DNA from: Opisthorchis felineus
Taxonomy: Eukaryota; Platyhelminthes; Trematoda; Opisthorchiida; Opisthorchiidae
Assembly (NCBI GenBank): GCA_004794785.1
Contig: SJOL01008492.1
Location: 799,361-863,360, forward strand
Length of the DNA: 64,000 nt
Direction of reading: 5' to 3'
Below, one piece after another: positions 1 through 13,200 of the stretch (within the stretch, counting starts at the first letter, position 1; each line of letters starts with the position of its first letter). The position numbers and the translations under genes are program-made. The notes under the pieces were generated by a model. It was not told where the DNA came from, did not search any database, and saw only the letters and a program-made list of their open reading frames with translations.

Positions 1-459
1 AGGCTGATCACCGTAGAACATTTGAGATCTATTAAGCAACTCTTATATCGTAAAATAAAAACTGTGGTGTGTCAGTCTGCCTTTTAATCCATACACTATA
101 CCCGAATTGTGCTTTAGCCACAGTATTTGGATAAGTTACTTGTGTTCACCATAAACAAAAGAGCTTTTCCGATTTTATCCTGGCTACCCTATTTCACAAC
201 GTTAAGTTTGGGCTATTTCTCCCTATTTGGATAGGAAGTCCCAGCAATTTTCATAAGGCTAGAAGTTTGGGTGGACATTTTTTACTTTCTGAGGGGAAAG
301 ATGCTGACGGATTCTACTGTTAATCACTGAAAACTTCCTGAATGCCAGGCAAGTAGCGTTCCAAATGAAACACGAGGCAGCCTCTGAAATGTTCCGTTGT
401 GTCTCTCGTTAGCAACAATTTAATTCGCACATGAGTGTATTTGATCAATATACACTCAG

Positions 460-617
460 TCCCTGATTTATCTTTGAATCCGATGAAAGTGGCCGATCCT
501 GAAAAGCAGTCCGTCACGATCAGGATTCATCAGCCGGATTTGACAGGATTCGGTCACCCAGTTTTGGCTTCCCTCAAAGCCCATCGGCCACCAAACTATC
601 TTCTGTGCAAGACCAGT
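460..617 (+). CDS. Candidate internal exon, unknown gene
   Basis: This 158-bp open stretch follows a TACACTCAG acceptor-like site and ends at a GTAAGC donor-like site. In the open frame it encodes about 52 residues with an alternating hydrophobic run (SVTIRI) and many prolines. I do not recognise the family, and no partner exon with matching phase was identified, so this may be a chance open frame. Confidence 0.2.
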
Positions 618-3600
618 GTAAGCCTGGTTGCATCACCCCATGTGTTCATTTCTGATCTAGCAATTATACCCATCGTGAGGATGTGAAAATTTGGACCTGT
701 TCTCTGAATACTTACTAGCATCCACATACCACCTGAATTTGACAACAGGTAAACTACTGAAAGTTAACAAATTAATGATCTGGCAAAGAATGAAAACCAT
801 ACTAACGTACTCCATACCTATCCATGGTTAGTCGTCACTGAAACATGCTTGAGGACTGATTCACAAAGGCTTCATCACCATTCAGTTCAATGTGTTTTTA
901 CGTCTGCAGTTATTCTGTTCACGTCGTGAGAAAAACGCTAATTGTAGAGCACTTTCTTTTCAAAACAGTCAAACATATGCACAAATACGCAGTCACCTAG
1001 GTCCAGAAGAAACTGTCCACGCTGCCACAAGGGAACAACAATCACTTCACAAGTTAGTTTAGCGTAATGCTATTTTCTTAACCGCCTACCTTCCATATGT
1101 CTGGCTTCTATTTGAAAAAAATGCCTGTTATGAAGGCCAGTCGCCTTCAGGCCTCAGTTATGAACAGAGACGTTCTGGGCTTTAGGTGTCTGTTTTTTGA
1201 GCCGTGCATTTGGAGACTGGTTTAGGGGTTGCCGAATCACACCTGTGTGTATACTATCAATGTAGCTTAATCCAAGGGTGTTCTTTGGAGAATTCTGTTA
1301 CCCCTGCACCAGTCCCTATTTTTCTAATCAACTAGAGTGGGAAAGTAAATCTACACAGAAGTAGGTTATCTAAACGTGTACCCAGTCAGCGCGTGTCCAT
1401 GTGATGTGAAATGCGTGACGGGTGGTTGAGTCGCTCTGTATCCATGAGTTAACTGCACTGGTGATCAGCCAGCAGCCGAATGGTATAGTGCTCAGCTACT
1501 GACAGGACGGTCGTGTCCTAGGTCACCCTAAGGATAATTAGGGTTCGCATGGCTAATTGTAACTAACAAGGATCAAACCGCTGTAGTGTTTCTCAGTCTC
1601 TCTGTGGATGTTGAACTCACCTGCAAAATTTGGTCTCAATGCATCGAATATTATGACACATTTGCCATATTGCTACTTTTCTGAGTCTACTGTGGTTACT
1701 GTAATCTGTTTTGTATGTTTTATTGTATTTCATGTATTATATTGTATGTATTGCATTGCTTTATATTGTACTGTATACTGGTGCTGAGGATTATTTTTTA
1801 ACTATACGGAGAGGGACAAATTAGGCTGGGAAAGAAACCCAACTGGTCATTGTTGCGCACAAAAATGCACCTTATAGAACTCAGTAACAGTTTTTGTTGA
1901 CACTTCCTCGGAAAATCTCCCGAAATACTTACCCTGTGTTTGTTCATTTAATCTAACTTGGTAAGAATCAGCCTATATCTCTTGGCCTGAGAAGGAAAAA
2001 GCTGTAAAAGGGTAAGACAGTCGCACGCTGTCCCACTGCACATAAAGTTGACTTTTACCCTGAGACCTGTCCACGTTAAATTCTGTCTGCAGCTGTGTCA
2101 GACAAATTCTGCTAAAGGAAAAATGGAAGCTAAACTTCACTTATTTCGGAGCTTGTATAGGCAATGTAGGTGCCAGTTTCTGTATGTGGAAGGCATAGCA
2201 CATTCCCGGATGAATAAATGGGCCCGGACCAATTTGATTAGAGCGTTAACTCAATGTAACAAACGAAGGTCTGGTTTTTGAATGCCTTGTTGTATCCTCC
2301 AAGCGATATCTCACAATTTTCCGTTGAGATTCGTCTCGAACAGGCACTGTAAGTTGAACAGTTCTTTCAAATGAGAACGCCGTTTTGGCAAGAATATAAA
2401 AGCTTGAGAGCCGCCCTCACTATAAAGTACCTACCACTGTTTCGACCTGAGAACATCATAAACGAGAGATTCAGCTAGATCTCTCGTCAAAACCAAATTG
2501 ATACGCAAATGAGTGCATTTGTCTAAATAGTGGTTAAACGGGTGACCTAATTTTTCCGGGTGAGTTTTCTGACCCGGTCTTCTAGTATCCAATGCTCAGT
2601 TGGACGAAGCCTTGTAGCTCGCCGTATGAGCGTAAGGAAACGACCATGTGATTCTTTTGATGGCAGCGAAACTGCATGTCCGCGAAGGGTTTGTTTTGCT
2701 GTCAGCTTGTCAGCTTGATTACTCGTCATATTCGCTGGGCTAACCGGTGAAGATGCTAAATCGCTTAGTGTAGTAGTAGCAAAATATGAAAATAATGATA
2801 GGTTTCACCTTCAGTGGTGAACACCCATTGACAATGCCTGTATGAAACAACAAGTTATTTTAGAACAATTCTACGTTGGACGCGACAACACTGATGAACC
2901 GGCCGACTGACAGGAACTAGTCACGGTTGGACAAGACAGCCGTGATAAATGTGGCAGTGCGCTGCTGTAAGTTGTTCTGAATTATTAATACTCTATCTAC
3001 ACGTAAGGATTTTTACAGTGTCGCTACTGAAGTTGCTCGAGGACAAAGGTACTCAGGCCATGAGTCGGGTACAATAGACAAGTGACTCCACGTTCCTGGT
3101 CAGATAATGTTACGCTCAGTTATGCTTTGGATGTACCCAAAGTGATAAGGCTACCTAAAAAAATAAGTTTCTGATGTTGAGAGTGACCTTGAGCATCATC
3201 CAAACACACAAGCACTTTCCTATCAAGAGTGTGGTGACCTGCCGTAATGGAGGCATCACAACAAATGGAAGGCATATTTGAGATCCGTGACTGTCTTCCT
3301 GTTGGACGTTTAAGACGTGAACTCATGAGCAGTTCGACGCAGAAAGTTTCAGCGTCCGATAACTACGTCAGAGAACCATATTAAATAGCGGTTACCTATG
3401 TATTTTTGTGACGTATCACGAGGATCTCCATTGAAAAATTTTCATTTAAAGAGTGTGCAATACAACACCCCTTCTAACTGGATCGTTCGTTTTGTTGATT
3501 ACTTGGGAGTACCGCATTCTGGAAGAGCTTTCAAAAACCCGACCAGGTTTTGCCTTCTAAATTATTTCTTGCTAGTTGACCAAAAACTAAATACCTTCCC

Positions 3601-3867
3601 TAACAGTGGATTACAACCACGCGTAACTTGCATCTGACTAGCCGTCTAACAAGTTGGTCTCCGAAGATAGGTTTTCACCCACTCGTGAATAGTGAGTTAC
3701 TGCAGCTTTTGGGTGGGATGAGAAGGAAAAGTACATGATGGTCTAAGATCTGAGACAGCTTCCGAACTACTTGTTCGGCTAAGGATCACCCCAAACGGGG
3801 AAGTTTTCCACACTCTATTAAAAAGCTTCTCTTTAACTTAGGTTATCTTCTGCGCATGGATTAGCAG

Positions 3868-4070
3868 TTTCCTTGGATTATTCAATCCCAGCTGCCAAAG
3901 CAAAGTGGTTGGTGGCGAGACTCGCAAGTGTCAGTCCGGTGATGATTACAAGCCACAGACAGCCTGCTAATCCAAGCATTCGGAATGACTTGAGAGGTTT
4001 TCTTCAATTTTTTCAACTGACTGACTCCATCTCGGCAGGAGGAGTAACAACAAGATTTGTCATTATATCG
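3868..4070 (+). CDS. Candidate internal exon, unknown gene
   Basis: A 203-bp plus-strand stretch opens after a TTAGCAG acceptor-like site and closes at a consensus-like GTATGT donor. It encodes about 67 residues beginning SLDYSIPAAKAKWLVARL in the open frame. The opposite strand is also open here, which weakens the case. No family was recognised. Confidence 0.15.
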
Positions 4071-7000
4071 GTATGTAGAGGTCACAGAGCCTGTCCGAAT
4101 AATCGGGAATGACTTGGTGGATTCGCGCCTTGAAATGGGCGACATTAAAGCATTCACAGGGGACCTCCATATATGCTGTATAAACTTGAGGGCATACCCT
4201 GAAAATGCGCCTCAAACAATAACGGTGGGAAACTCTCATCTTGATGGTGCCTGAAACCGGCGTAGGCTGGGTTTAACAAGTATCAAGTAAAACAGAATGA
4301 GTGACAAATTGATATATTAGGACCCCGGTCTTCAAAATAATTTATTTCATGTGCCACAGTACGCACTTTAATTGTAGGAACACTCTGCGAACATTAACCT
4401 CCGGCCTGGTCGTTATAAAGTATAGTCCATGCGCGGTATCTGGACTTGCAATTACTCTATTGCCAGTCGGTTTATCGGAACTTGTCAAACAGAGCTGAAG
4501 AAAGGTCGAGAAAATGTCTGTTTTGAGCCCTTGATTTCTGTAACCAAAAGGAAGGTATACGGGTGGATTCTACTGAGGACCTGCTACAGACCGTGGTAAC
4601 TTGCATGGAGGATAATATCGTCGACGAATTCACGTTCTGTAATTGACCCATTTTGTCCGGTATTCACCTCGACGCGTTTGTCAGCAGCTTGGCCTAGTAT
4701 CCAGTCCAAGGGGCGGCAAACAGTGTAGTACAAAAGGTCAGAGGCTTACATCTTATGGGCCAACGCTCTTGTAGCCTTATAGTAAGACCTCAGCAGTGCG
4801 GTAAAATTGATCGTGATACCGTTCAATGTCATTGTGTCCCACAATGTTCTTCATTTCCCAGACTTCAGCCTGACCCGGTCCTCAGTGAAGCAGGTAAATG
4901 CTGAGGGGTGCCTTTTCTGGTGTTGCTCCAGAATTCGGTGTGGTGCGGGTATTTGATGGCCGCAAACTTTTCTTGTTTGGTCTGCTAAGTACGTAACTTC
5001 CTCTGGTGAAGCGGTTCACAGGAAGGGTGGCAGAGTATTTAACGGCCTTATCGAGTAGGCCTATCTCGTAACCATTGTCATGACCGGATTGGTCATCTAC
5101 TTAGAGGAAAAGCAGACGGGTAGGGACACTTAAATGGGATGGAAATAGTCTGTTATCCTAGGTGGCTATACTAAAAGAAGGGTAATCGTCTAAGACTGGG
5201 ACTTGTCAAAATTCCACCATGATGTAATCAACTCGGAGAAAGTTCGAGCAACCCGCTTGTTGTTGATGAAAGGGCGACTGAGAGTGGTGAAATTAACAAG
5301 CCTAATGTGTTGGGGTATCGCATGGTCCGGTTTAGGCACTCCTGCTACCAGTGCTTATTGGTAGGTTACACCTCGGTATTTCGGTAAATTCTACTCGGAT
5401 TGTGCCCGTACTGTGCTTTGCTATACTGTGCCTTCAGAATCAAGTGTCGGTTCTTATGAGGCGACGACGACAGTAGTGAACTACGGAGTTTCTAATCTTG
5501 CCAGTGCAATTCTCGAAACGATCGGTTTGAATAACCAGAATCATTTTAATGTCGATATTTGGATGCGAACACTACTTTAGCACTCAGTTCAAACTGCATT
5601 TATATGAGCGTTTACTCGCCACGTTCTTCACTGCTTTGTATGCGCTTATAAATTATAAATAAATTGTCACTTGACAGTGATGAGCATGAACCTGCTCACC
5701 TTGGTTTGTGTTACCTTACTTTTTATATTCAGTGTATTTCATTGTTTACATAGCTTGTGTACTTATTTGCAATCTCACTGTAGAACACAATCCACATTAT
5801 GATATTCCAAGTTTATTCTGACCACTCAGGCTGACGGGAAAAGGTCAAGCGTAGTGTTCGCTAAGTTGTGAAATCCAGGACGATATGGACTAGTACAGCT
5901 AGATCATACTAACTGGAACTCTATAGTGGGTCATTCTGATAATACCAGGGGAAACTGCTCTGTCGATTAATTGAATTCGATAGACCCCGTCCCCGGTATT
6001 CGGCCGCTTGACAAGCAGGTAATGTCAACCTGTTACACACGAAGGGTGCTCATGGTATTAGCTTTATATATCGCAGTGTCCGCCGTTTACGCGTTTGTTA
6101 AGATTGAGTTTCTCAGCTTGCTTTTAGTTACCATGGCAGCCTGGACAACCGAAGGCGTGCCGCTCACCGGCTATGCTATGGCATGAGAAGAATAACCAAT
6201 AACAGGTCTTATTAAGTCATCTGAAATTTTTGGTGGGTTGCTTCCCTAGCTCCACCCAGAGTTTGTTCCAGAGAAAGTCTCCAGCTTTTACACAACCAAG
6301 TGTAACTCGCAAGGCGCAGTACGTGGAAACAGCTGTCGCTTTGGTCGTTGTGTCCAAAGCCGACCTCACTCACTGTCTTCACGTGTACGTCGTTTTCAGG
6401 TTACAACTGGCATTTGGCCAACTTTCCTACACGGACAACTAATTGACCTCCCTGATTAAACACTCCAGTAACTCAGGGTGACTGGACACTGGAATTATTT
6501 TGGCTGTCTTCCGAAACATGCGCGAAATTCATCGGGATACGTCGTACGGAATATGAATAGCTTAGGGTTTCTGTCGGAAATCCGATCTCAACTTCGATGA
6601 TATGAGAAAAAGTCGCAGTTCTCTCAGTTGCCGAAACAGTTGCCAATTTTTAAGGAGAGTCCATGCACTTGAGGCATTCGCTGTTCGCACTACCCCAAGA
6701 GTCAATGGAATTTCTGATCTACTGTTGTTTAGGGTCACAACTCCTACGTTGGTTCTCAGCTTGGTGTTCCAACCCCTATGAAATACCAAAAGGCAAGGGG
6801 GCTCGAGGCAGTGCTTAATGGAGACAAAGGAATACTGCTAAGGGTGTATTTATGGTGATCACAGAAGTTCCCAAAAGGTCAATCTGGAATCATCGTGATA
6901 AGGCAAAAACTAACGAGCTAAATTTCCCAGTTATGGATGTCCCATATTCTGGACAATCGGAGCATGTCTTCTTTCGATCCTTAGCCAGTTCGAAACACCT

Positions 7001-8671
7001 CCGTCCAACCGACCTGAAGTTCGGTTATTTCCAGTGGCACTCCCCAGATATCTATGGGATGTATGCAATCTTACTTAGAATTGCAGTTATTCATCAAATA
7101 CTGAAGACGGTTTGGTGGCTGGTATATCTCTGTTTCAGTTTTCCTTGTTATTCTGTATTTCATGACAGACATCTTACACAGACTGATTATCAAGCCCACC
7201 ACTGTTTGAATGGATCGACAGTTCTCAACATGAGTCCGCCCGCCTTATCACCAAACCACAAAGGCATTGTATCTATCACGAGTAATTAATTGTATTTTGG
7301 AAAAATCCACCAGCCAAGGGTTCAGCCCACTTCATTGGATGTTTCCTCCCGCAGTAGTGATTTACACTGCTCACTATTTCTGCTTATCTGAACCTGTCTA
7401 TAAACAGGTGCCACAAATGCAACGCAGAGAGAACCGCCCAACCGTGTCATCCACAGTCAGTACACAAACTGAACATTTTATGGCTTACCACCTTCAAATT
7501 AGCTCTACTGGTATGTGGTTTTCTTCTGCTCGCAAGAATTTCACATCCATACATATCTCCCCTCCGAAGTCTCATTTAACCAACGCACGACCAGGTCCAA
7601 TTTGGCTGCCCAAGCCCTGTCGCCATCAGGTCAACCCCTGGTTCACCTACCCACGAGCTTGCAGGCCACTTGTACTGCACCAAGCCGCAGTAACATAGGC
7701 ATGTAACCGCATCCGACGTAAACGGGGTTCGAATGATTCATTCTGATTGACGCCCACGCAGGTGCATCAGACGAATGGTCTTCTGGTGACGCATTCCATG
7801 GCATTTTTGAATGAGGATCGAAGTCAGGTGGTTTATTTCACAAAGACGAAAACCGACGTCTTCGTAAGAAAGCGGCGCAGGTATCTTACCACAAAAAACC
7901 AGGGAGCTGAGATGATTTTTCGGAGAATTCACTTGCCCTACTAAAATAAAACTTATATCTTAGTAGAGACGAAGTTGGGGGTCACACTTTATTTCCCTAA
8001 GCTGCAAATATAAATGTAAAACGCTAGTGCAGTTATTCAATAGACAGATTCATCAACTTGATGGCTTTGCCCCTATTCGGCACAGTTACAATCTCTGTGC
8101 CATAATGCTCAAGGCAACTGAGAGATTTGGACAAAATCCGATAAATTTAAGTGGCCCGGAAAGTTAGGAAAAGTCAAGAAAAATGGCTGTCCTGCAGCGA
8201 TTTTGATTGTGACTTTCATTCAGCTGGAGGAAAATCCATTATCAAATGGATCACTGCGGCTTCCCAGTCTTAAGTATAGGGAGAATATCACGCTCAATCT
8301 AGTTAATCATTCATTTTACAATCCAAACGACTTCGGTGCTAATTCGTTACTGGCTCCATCTAAGACCAATAGTGAAACAGTCGTACTGGGCTTATCCAGT
8401 TGATTCCGCTTTTCGGATCAACATACAAGCTGGCTACCTTCCCACCAGCAGCACGTTATCTTTCAAGCCTTCTCGCTCCTCGAAGCTCTGCCTAGCCGTG
8501 CGAATATCCCAGTAGACTGACAGAAAAGTGTGATTACCTGGGATGATAATCAGAGGCTTTTAATTCTAAATTCAACCCACACGAGTAAGTCGTATTTTTC
8601 ACGTTAATTTGTAATGAGCTAGGCTGAAACGCCTGGACCTCGTTCTGAATCGACCGTCATATTGATGCGAC

Positions 8672-8677
8672 CACGTG
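8672..8677. promoter_or_regulatory. Palindromic E-box CACGTG upstream of the intronless gene
   Basis: CACGTG lies inside the near-palindrome GACCACGTGACC, about 42 nt upstream of the ATG at 8719. This is a typical bHLH (USF/MYC-like) binding sequence. A role as a proximal promoter element is inferred from position only. No clear TATA box or splice acceptor lies between it and the start codon. Confidence 0.25.
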
Positions 8678-8718
8678 ACCCATTCAGTCGAGTGTAGACG
8701 AAGCAACCAAGCACGATT

Positions 8719-10293
8719 ATGACCACTTCATTGGCCGTATTATTTGCGATGAATACCAAAAAGATCCCGGGTGAAATTCTCCGTGAAGCCGAAGAAAGAT
8801 ACTACAAACGGGCCAAAGAAAACTTTAAAAAATACCTTAAGGAGGAAAATGAAAAGATGAACAATGTAATATTGGATAATTTGCCTAGTGTGAATGGTTA
8901 TCCTCTTTCCGCTTTCTTGAGCCGCATGCGAGGATATACGCCTTTGATCAGACATGGAATGACTCCACTGGAGAAAATACTCGAAGAGAAAATAGCAGAC
9001 CTCAGCGACATGTCACAAACTTCCGAGGATGGATACAATAAACTCAAGGTATCGTCTCGAGAAAAGATTTGCGCTATAAGAACTATATGTAAGCTAGCGG
9101 TAGATGAAGATGACCGAGAAAGAATGGGGAATTGGTTAGCAAGCAACGCAGGGCCGTTAAACGAAGCTGTTGCCGCTAGCTTGGCCACCGAATGTCGTGA
9201 CCTCCTGCAGGAATTGAGTATCGGAATTTCGTTTTTGGCCCGACAATTTCGCTTTCGCTTATATGACAAATTGGAACTAGTGATAGCAGGGTTGGTGAGA
9301 TCCATGGCCATAGTTCTAATCCCTTGGGAAAACTATGTGGAACAATTTCGCGACGCCAAGGAACATCATAATGACGTAGAACTGGCCAGAGGTCGACAAT
9401 TGATTTTCCATCATCCACGGATAGAATATCAGTTTCATGAAGCAAATCATCGAGTGCTTGGTTGCATTTATTACACTTTGGGAGATCTTTTATTCAGCTG
9501 TCCGTCACCAAAGCTGATCCATTTCTTTGAGTGTAGAATATTTCGACGCAAGGAAATGACACGAAATTTTTTGTTCACCATTCTGAACGTTGTCGTCACT
9601 AACTTATCTGAGATTCAATCGGAGGCTGAACAACTAGCGAACGTTGAGAAACAGCCCAGTTCTGTAAGCATCATTGCTGGTCGGTCGGTCACACCGCTGA
9701 TGAGTCGAAGACGTAAAATCTATTCAGAGGCACTGTGGAACGAGTTGTCAGCCAACCTGTACGCGGACATTATCCGTGTCTATAATGACAGGAATCGAGC
9801 CAACAAGGTCCTGATCAACGAGATTATGGCCGTACTCCGATCGCATGCTCCAGATAAACTACCTATGTTCGAGGAAGCCACTCTGAAGGCATTGGAAATG
9901 TATACCGGCGGCGGAGGCGGTCGACTGACTGAAACTTACCAGATTGGTAGACAAGCAGCCGGGCGTGATGGAGAAGGGACCCCAACAGGTATGGGAGCAT
10001 CCGGGGCTCAGCGACGTAAGAAATCAGTTTTGGGTGATATCGCAGCTGGCCCAGGGACAGAAAAAGCTGTTGGAGAAGCTGGAGGTCGGCGGAAATCAAG
10101 TCGTTTGACACTGGTTGAAGTAGACCAAACCGATAAAACAGACAATCGAACCATAGACACATCTAGCTCAACATCGTCAGAGGTCAACTACAGTTCAGAT
10201 TCCAGCAAGCAAGAGCAGAACATTTCCCGACGAACTTTAATTGTCCCCAAAATACCGGACTTGGTCCCTTCAAGTCGAGGCCATCGCATATAG
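8719..10293 (+). CDS. Intronless gene for a 524-aa protein of unknown function
   Basis: A single uninterrupted ORF starts at ATG 8719 and stops at TAG 10293. I do not recognise the family. The first roughly 400 residues look mainly alpha-helical: residues 17-45 are a charged Lys/Glu-rich helix (EEERYYKRAKENFKKYL-type). The middle (about 150-330) has amphipathic helices and Trp/Tyr/His-rich segments such as IPWENYVEQF and LGCIYYTLGDLLF. The C-terminal quarter is low-complexity: a GGGGG run near residue 395, basic RRKKS and RRKSSR clusters, and an acidic/Ser-rich stretch (DTSSSTSSEVNYSSDSS), all typical of a disordered phosphorylated tail. No signal peptide is apparent, although the first 10 residues are mildly hydrophobic. 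A second in-frame ATG 10 codons later (8749) precedes a better N-terminus (MNTKKIPGE) and could be the true start. It is the only confident gene here without introns and the only one on the plus strand; it converges with PPWD1. A retrogene origin is possible. A solenoid of the TOG/HEAT kind was considered but not supported. Confidence 0.8.
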   Translation: MTTSLAVLFAMNTKKIPGEILREAEERYYKRAKENFKKYLKEENEKMNNVILDNLPSVNGYPLSAFLSRMRGYTPLIRHGMTPLEKILEEKIADLSDMSQTSEDGYNKLKVSSREKICAIRTICKLAVDEDDRERMGNWLASNAGPLNEAVAASLATECRDLLQELSIGISFLARQFRFRLYDKLELVIAGLVRSMAIVLIPWENYVEQFRDAKEHHNDVELARGRQLIFHHPRIEYQFHEANHRVLGCIYYTLGDLLFSCPSPKLIHFFECRIFRRKEMTRNFLFTILNVVVTNLSEIQSEAEQLANVEKQPSSVSIIAGRSVTPLMSRRRKIYSEALWNELSANLYADIIRVYNDRNRANKVLINEIMAVLRSHAPDKLPMFEEATLKALEMYTGGGGGRLTETYQIGRQAAGRDGEGTPTGMGASGAQRRKKSVLGDIAAGPGTEKAVGEAGGRRKSSRLTLVEVDQTDKTDNRTIDTSSSTSSEVNYSSDSSKQEQNISRRTLIVPKIPDLVPSSRGHRI

Positions 10294-13200
10294 CATATAC
10301 AACGACCAGCGGAAAAACTAAGCGCGGTCCTGAGTCATGCTGCGAAGCGTAATCGTACATGACACCTGTGTTCAAAGATTCTTGTGCCTGTTTTTGGGTG
10401 TGAATGGCGTGCGTAGCTGTAAGTTGTTGGGGGTGAGGTTTACCAACGTGAAACTAACCAACAACTGGTTGTTTCTTTTTCTTTCTTCAGTCGGATTCCG
10501 CAACCACTGGCTAATTTCATAGTTGTGAGAAGAATTGATTTTGTTTTTGAGAGCCGCCAGACGCAGCTACAACTTTTGTGGCTCTATGGTTTGGGTATGC
10601 GACATCCCAAAATAAGTGTAAGGCACCAAAGTAACGTCGCCTATCACAATAATAAGCCACTCTGAATACTCGTAAATAGGCAGATCTCTATGCCCCCAAA
10701 TACAAAGGAGCTATAATTTACCAGGCAACGGGTTTGAAAGGATTTATAGTTGCACTATTAGAAAAATGTGGCCGGATCCCGAAAGTCTTACCCACTGGCA
10801 CTATGTGCTTATTGGGCTTCAATAGACTGGTATATAGAGCGTACTCTTGTTTCACCGGTATTCGTTTCCTCGCCGCCCACCGATTTCCAAAAGGGTACTG
10901 CCAATGCAATCCCTGCAATGCTGCCTTTTCCCCCAGTCATCCGGCAATGGGACCATCCTTCCTGAGCTCCACACCTTGTTTCAATTGGATCTTAATCCAC
11001 CATACCTTAGGTCCTTACAACTTTGACCCACAGTCCAACACACGAACAAAATTGGCTGTAGTATAGATACATTAACGGTACATACGTATGGCTGAAGCGA
11101 GTAATGATATTGACAAACAAGGGTTCAAGACGTAGCAGGAGCAAAGGGACATGTCGCAACTCACTAGATATGCTGTCTGACGTCAGCACTGTTTTTCGCC
11201 TGATAGGACCGATTTACCCAAACCATCATCACCAATAATCGCTCAGTGTACTGGTTTTAGGTTGGGTCTAGTTGGTTCTACTATGTAGAGTCGATTTGAA
11301 TCAATAGGTGGTATAAAGACTACATACTTTCCAAAGTAAATCAATAGTTGCACAGGGATGGCTAGCGGATGCATGACAGTGGGGCGGACGTGGCCAGTAA
11401 CCGCTGCCATATGGTGACGCGACGGACCCCAAGCCTGTCTTATGAAATTTGGCGACGCCGAAGATATGCGGCTGAGCACTTACCCATATTGTCTATGCTT
11501 TCAAGCGTCATGAGGACAATAGTTTCTATAAAGACACCACATTGTTCGGCTATTCCATAGTGCTCCCCTACCCACGAGAGATTCTTCAAGGAACGCAGAG
11601 TTTTCCTAGCAAAGCAGGAGACGGAAATCCCAAAAGAGAGTACATGCAAAAAATGAGGCCTTTTCCGAAAAGACGACATAAGCACATGGAACAATCAAAA
11701 AATCTTTTATTCCAGAAACGCTAAACTTAAGAGACCAGATCAGGACAGCTTTTCCCTGGAACAACACAGAGTAATATATCATGGGTATACAACTCGCGAG
11801 TACACTTTCAGTGTCATCCCTTCCCCTTTTGTTGACCTTAAGTAATATGACAAGACCTCTAGCTCTAAAAAATATTTACTTGGTGACCAAGATGGATTTC
11901 ATCGGTGATATACTTCTACCTCTACACCGTGCACATACAACTCTGACCAGAATGGCATGTGGATCAACCAGTTGCGCATTCTCCAAATGTGCATTGCGGA
12001 AGGCAACTAACGTACACAAAGGGGTAGACAAGCTCGGGTTAGAGCTACAGGCAGGACCACTGTCCTCAACTCGCACGGACTGGTAAAACCAGTGACGTCA
12101 GCAAAACATCGACTCCGAGGTGCCTAGCTCGGATAAAAACGCGATGAGACAGATAGGCAACTGTTTCGCAGTTTGGTAAGCAAGCGGTGGTTTATTGGCG
12201 GGCAGCGATTTACCCTTGACACGAAGCTTGGTCAAGCGAAGGGGAAGTTACTGAATAGGTCGAGTTCAATAGCAGGCGGACAGCTAATCACCTAGACCTC
12301 TTTCGACTAATATACTAAGTCGGCGTTGCTTGTCGCAGGTTAATGTGGTTGATTAGTTCTAAAAATCAACGGTTTAGAGGACGTAACTACGCGAATCTGG
12401 GCCTTGTTTTCCTACTCCATGGCACAGTGGACTAATCGCGATTATGTAGAAGCCATAGGACATTTGCCTACCGATGAACAGCATGGTAGGCGACTAACTT
12501 GGCCACCTGGACGTTACTTCATCAATGAAAGTAACACCATTCTGGAACACCGGTGCCCCATGGCATTACAACCAAGCAAAGCTTCGTAATGAGGATAAAA
12601 AAGTTCGAGGGAAAGAAGTCAATTGCTACCCTAGTACAAACACCCATGGCGCCCACACGTCCAACCAGTAAATCTGAATAGAAATTGACCATATGCTTAG
12701 CAGACAGAACCAGCATTATCGTTAACCAGGCATAGCTAAGGTCACGTGAACTCCATCCTGGACCACACAGATAACAACCATGCCTTTCGTAGTTCATCTA
12801 GCAAAGGACCAGTCACTGGGAGAATCTTCGCTCAAATGCTAGATCGAGTCCGGTTTATGGTAGTCGAGTTTTGTCATAATCAACACGTGGCTTATTGATC
12901 AAAATCCCCTGGATTTTCACGGCGGTTAAACAATCACTGCTTGCGCTGTCTACATAAATTTTGATAACACAATATCCGCCATAAATTTATGCAAACCGCG
13001 ATCATTACACCCTAATGTGACCTAGATATCTGCGTCAAGTACCTGCGAGGCAGTATGGAGGTTCCCAGGACCGAACCATATGTATTTTTGTACCCAAGGT
13101 CCGTGCGACATAGCAGCCTCCATTGGACACACGAATTCACCAGACCGCATACTCTCATGCGATAGCACTGCGTAAACTTCTGTACTAGCAAGCTGCTGTA

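Larger units (their letters stand above)
1..8718. other. Region with no recognisable gene
   Basis: No conserved protein, RNA gene or repeat unit was recognised with confidence here. Open frames are short and unlike known families. Two plus-strand stretches (460..617 and 3868..4070) are bounded by acceptor and donor-like sites and are listed separately as weak exon candidates. Two overlapping plus frames between about 6850 and 7700 are each open for about 145 codons but show no motif. The region could hold exons of a divergent plus-strand gene or simply be intergenic. Confidence 0.5.

Noticed and set aside
1478..1540. tRNA-like A-box sequence (GAATGGTATAGTGCTCAGC)
   Set aside because: The B box is not convincing and no other copy was recognised; too weak to call a tRNA or SINE.
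6852..7698. Two overlapping plus ORFs of about 145 codons
   Set aside because: No recognisable protein family, no splice signals at sensible positions, and the two frames overlap. Left as unexplained.
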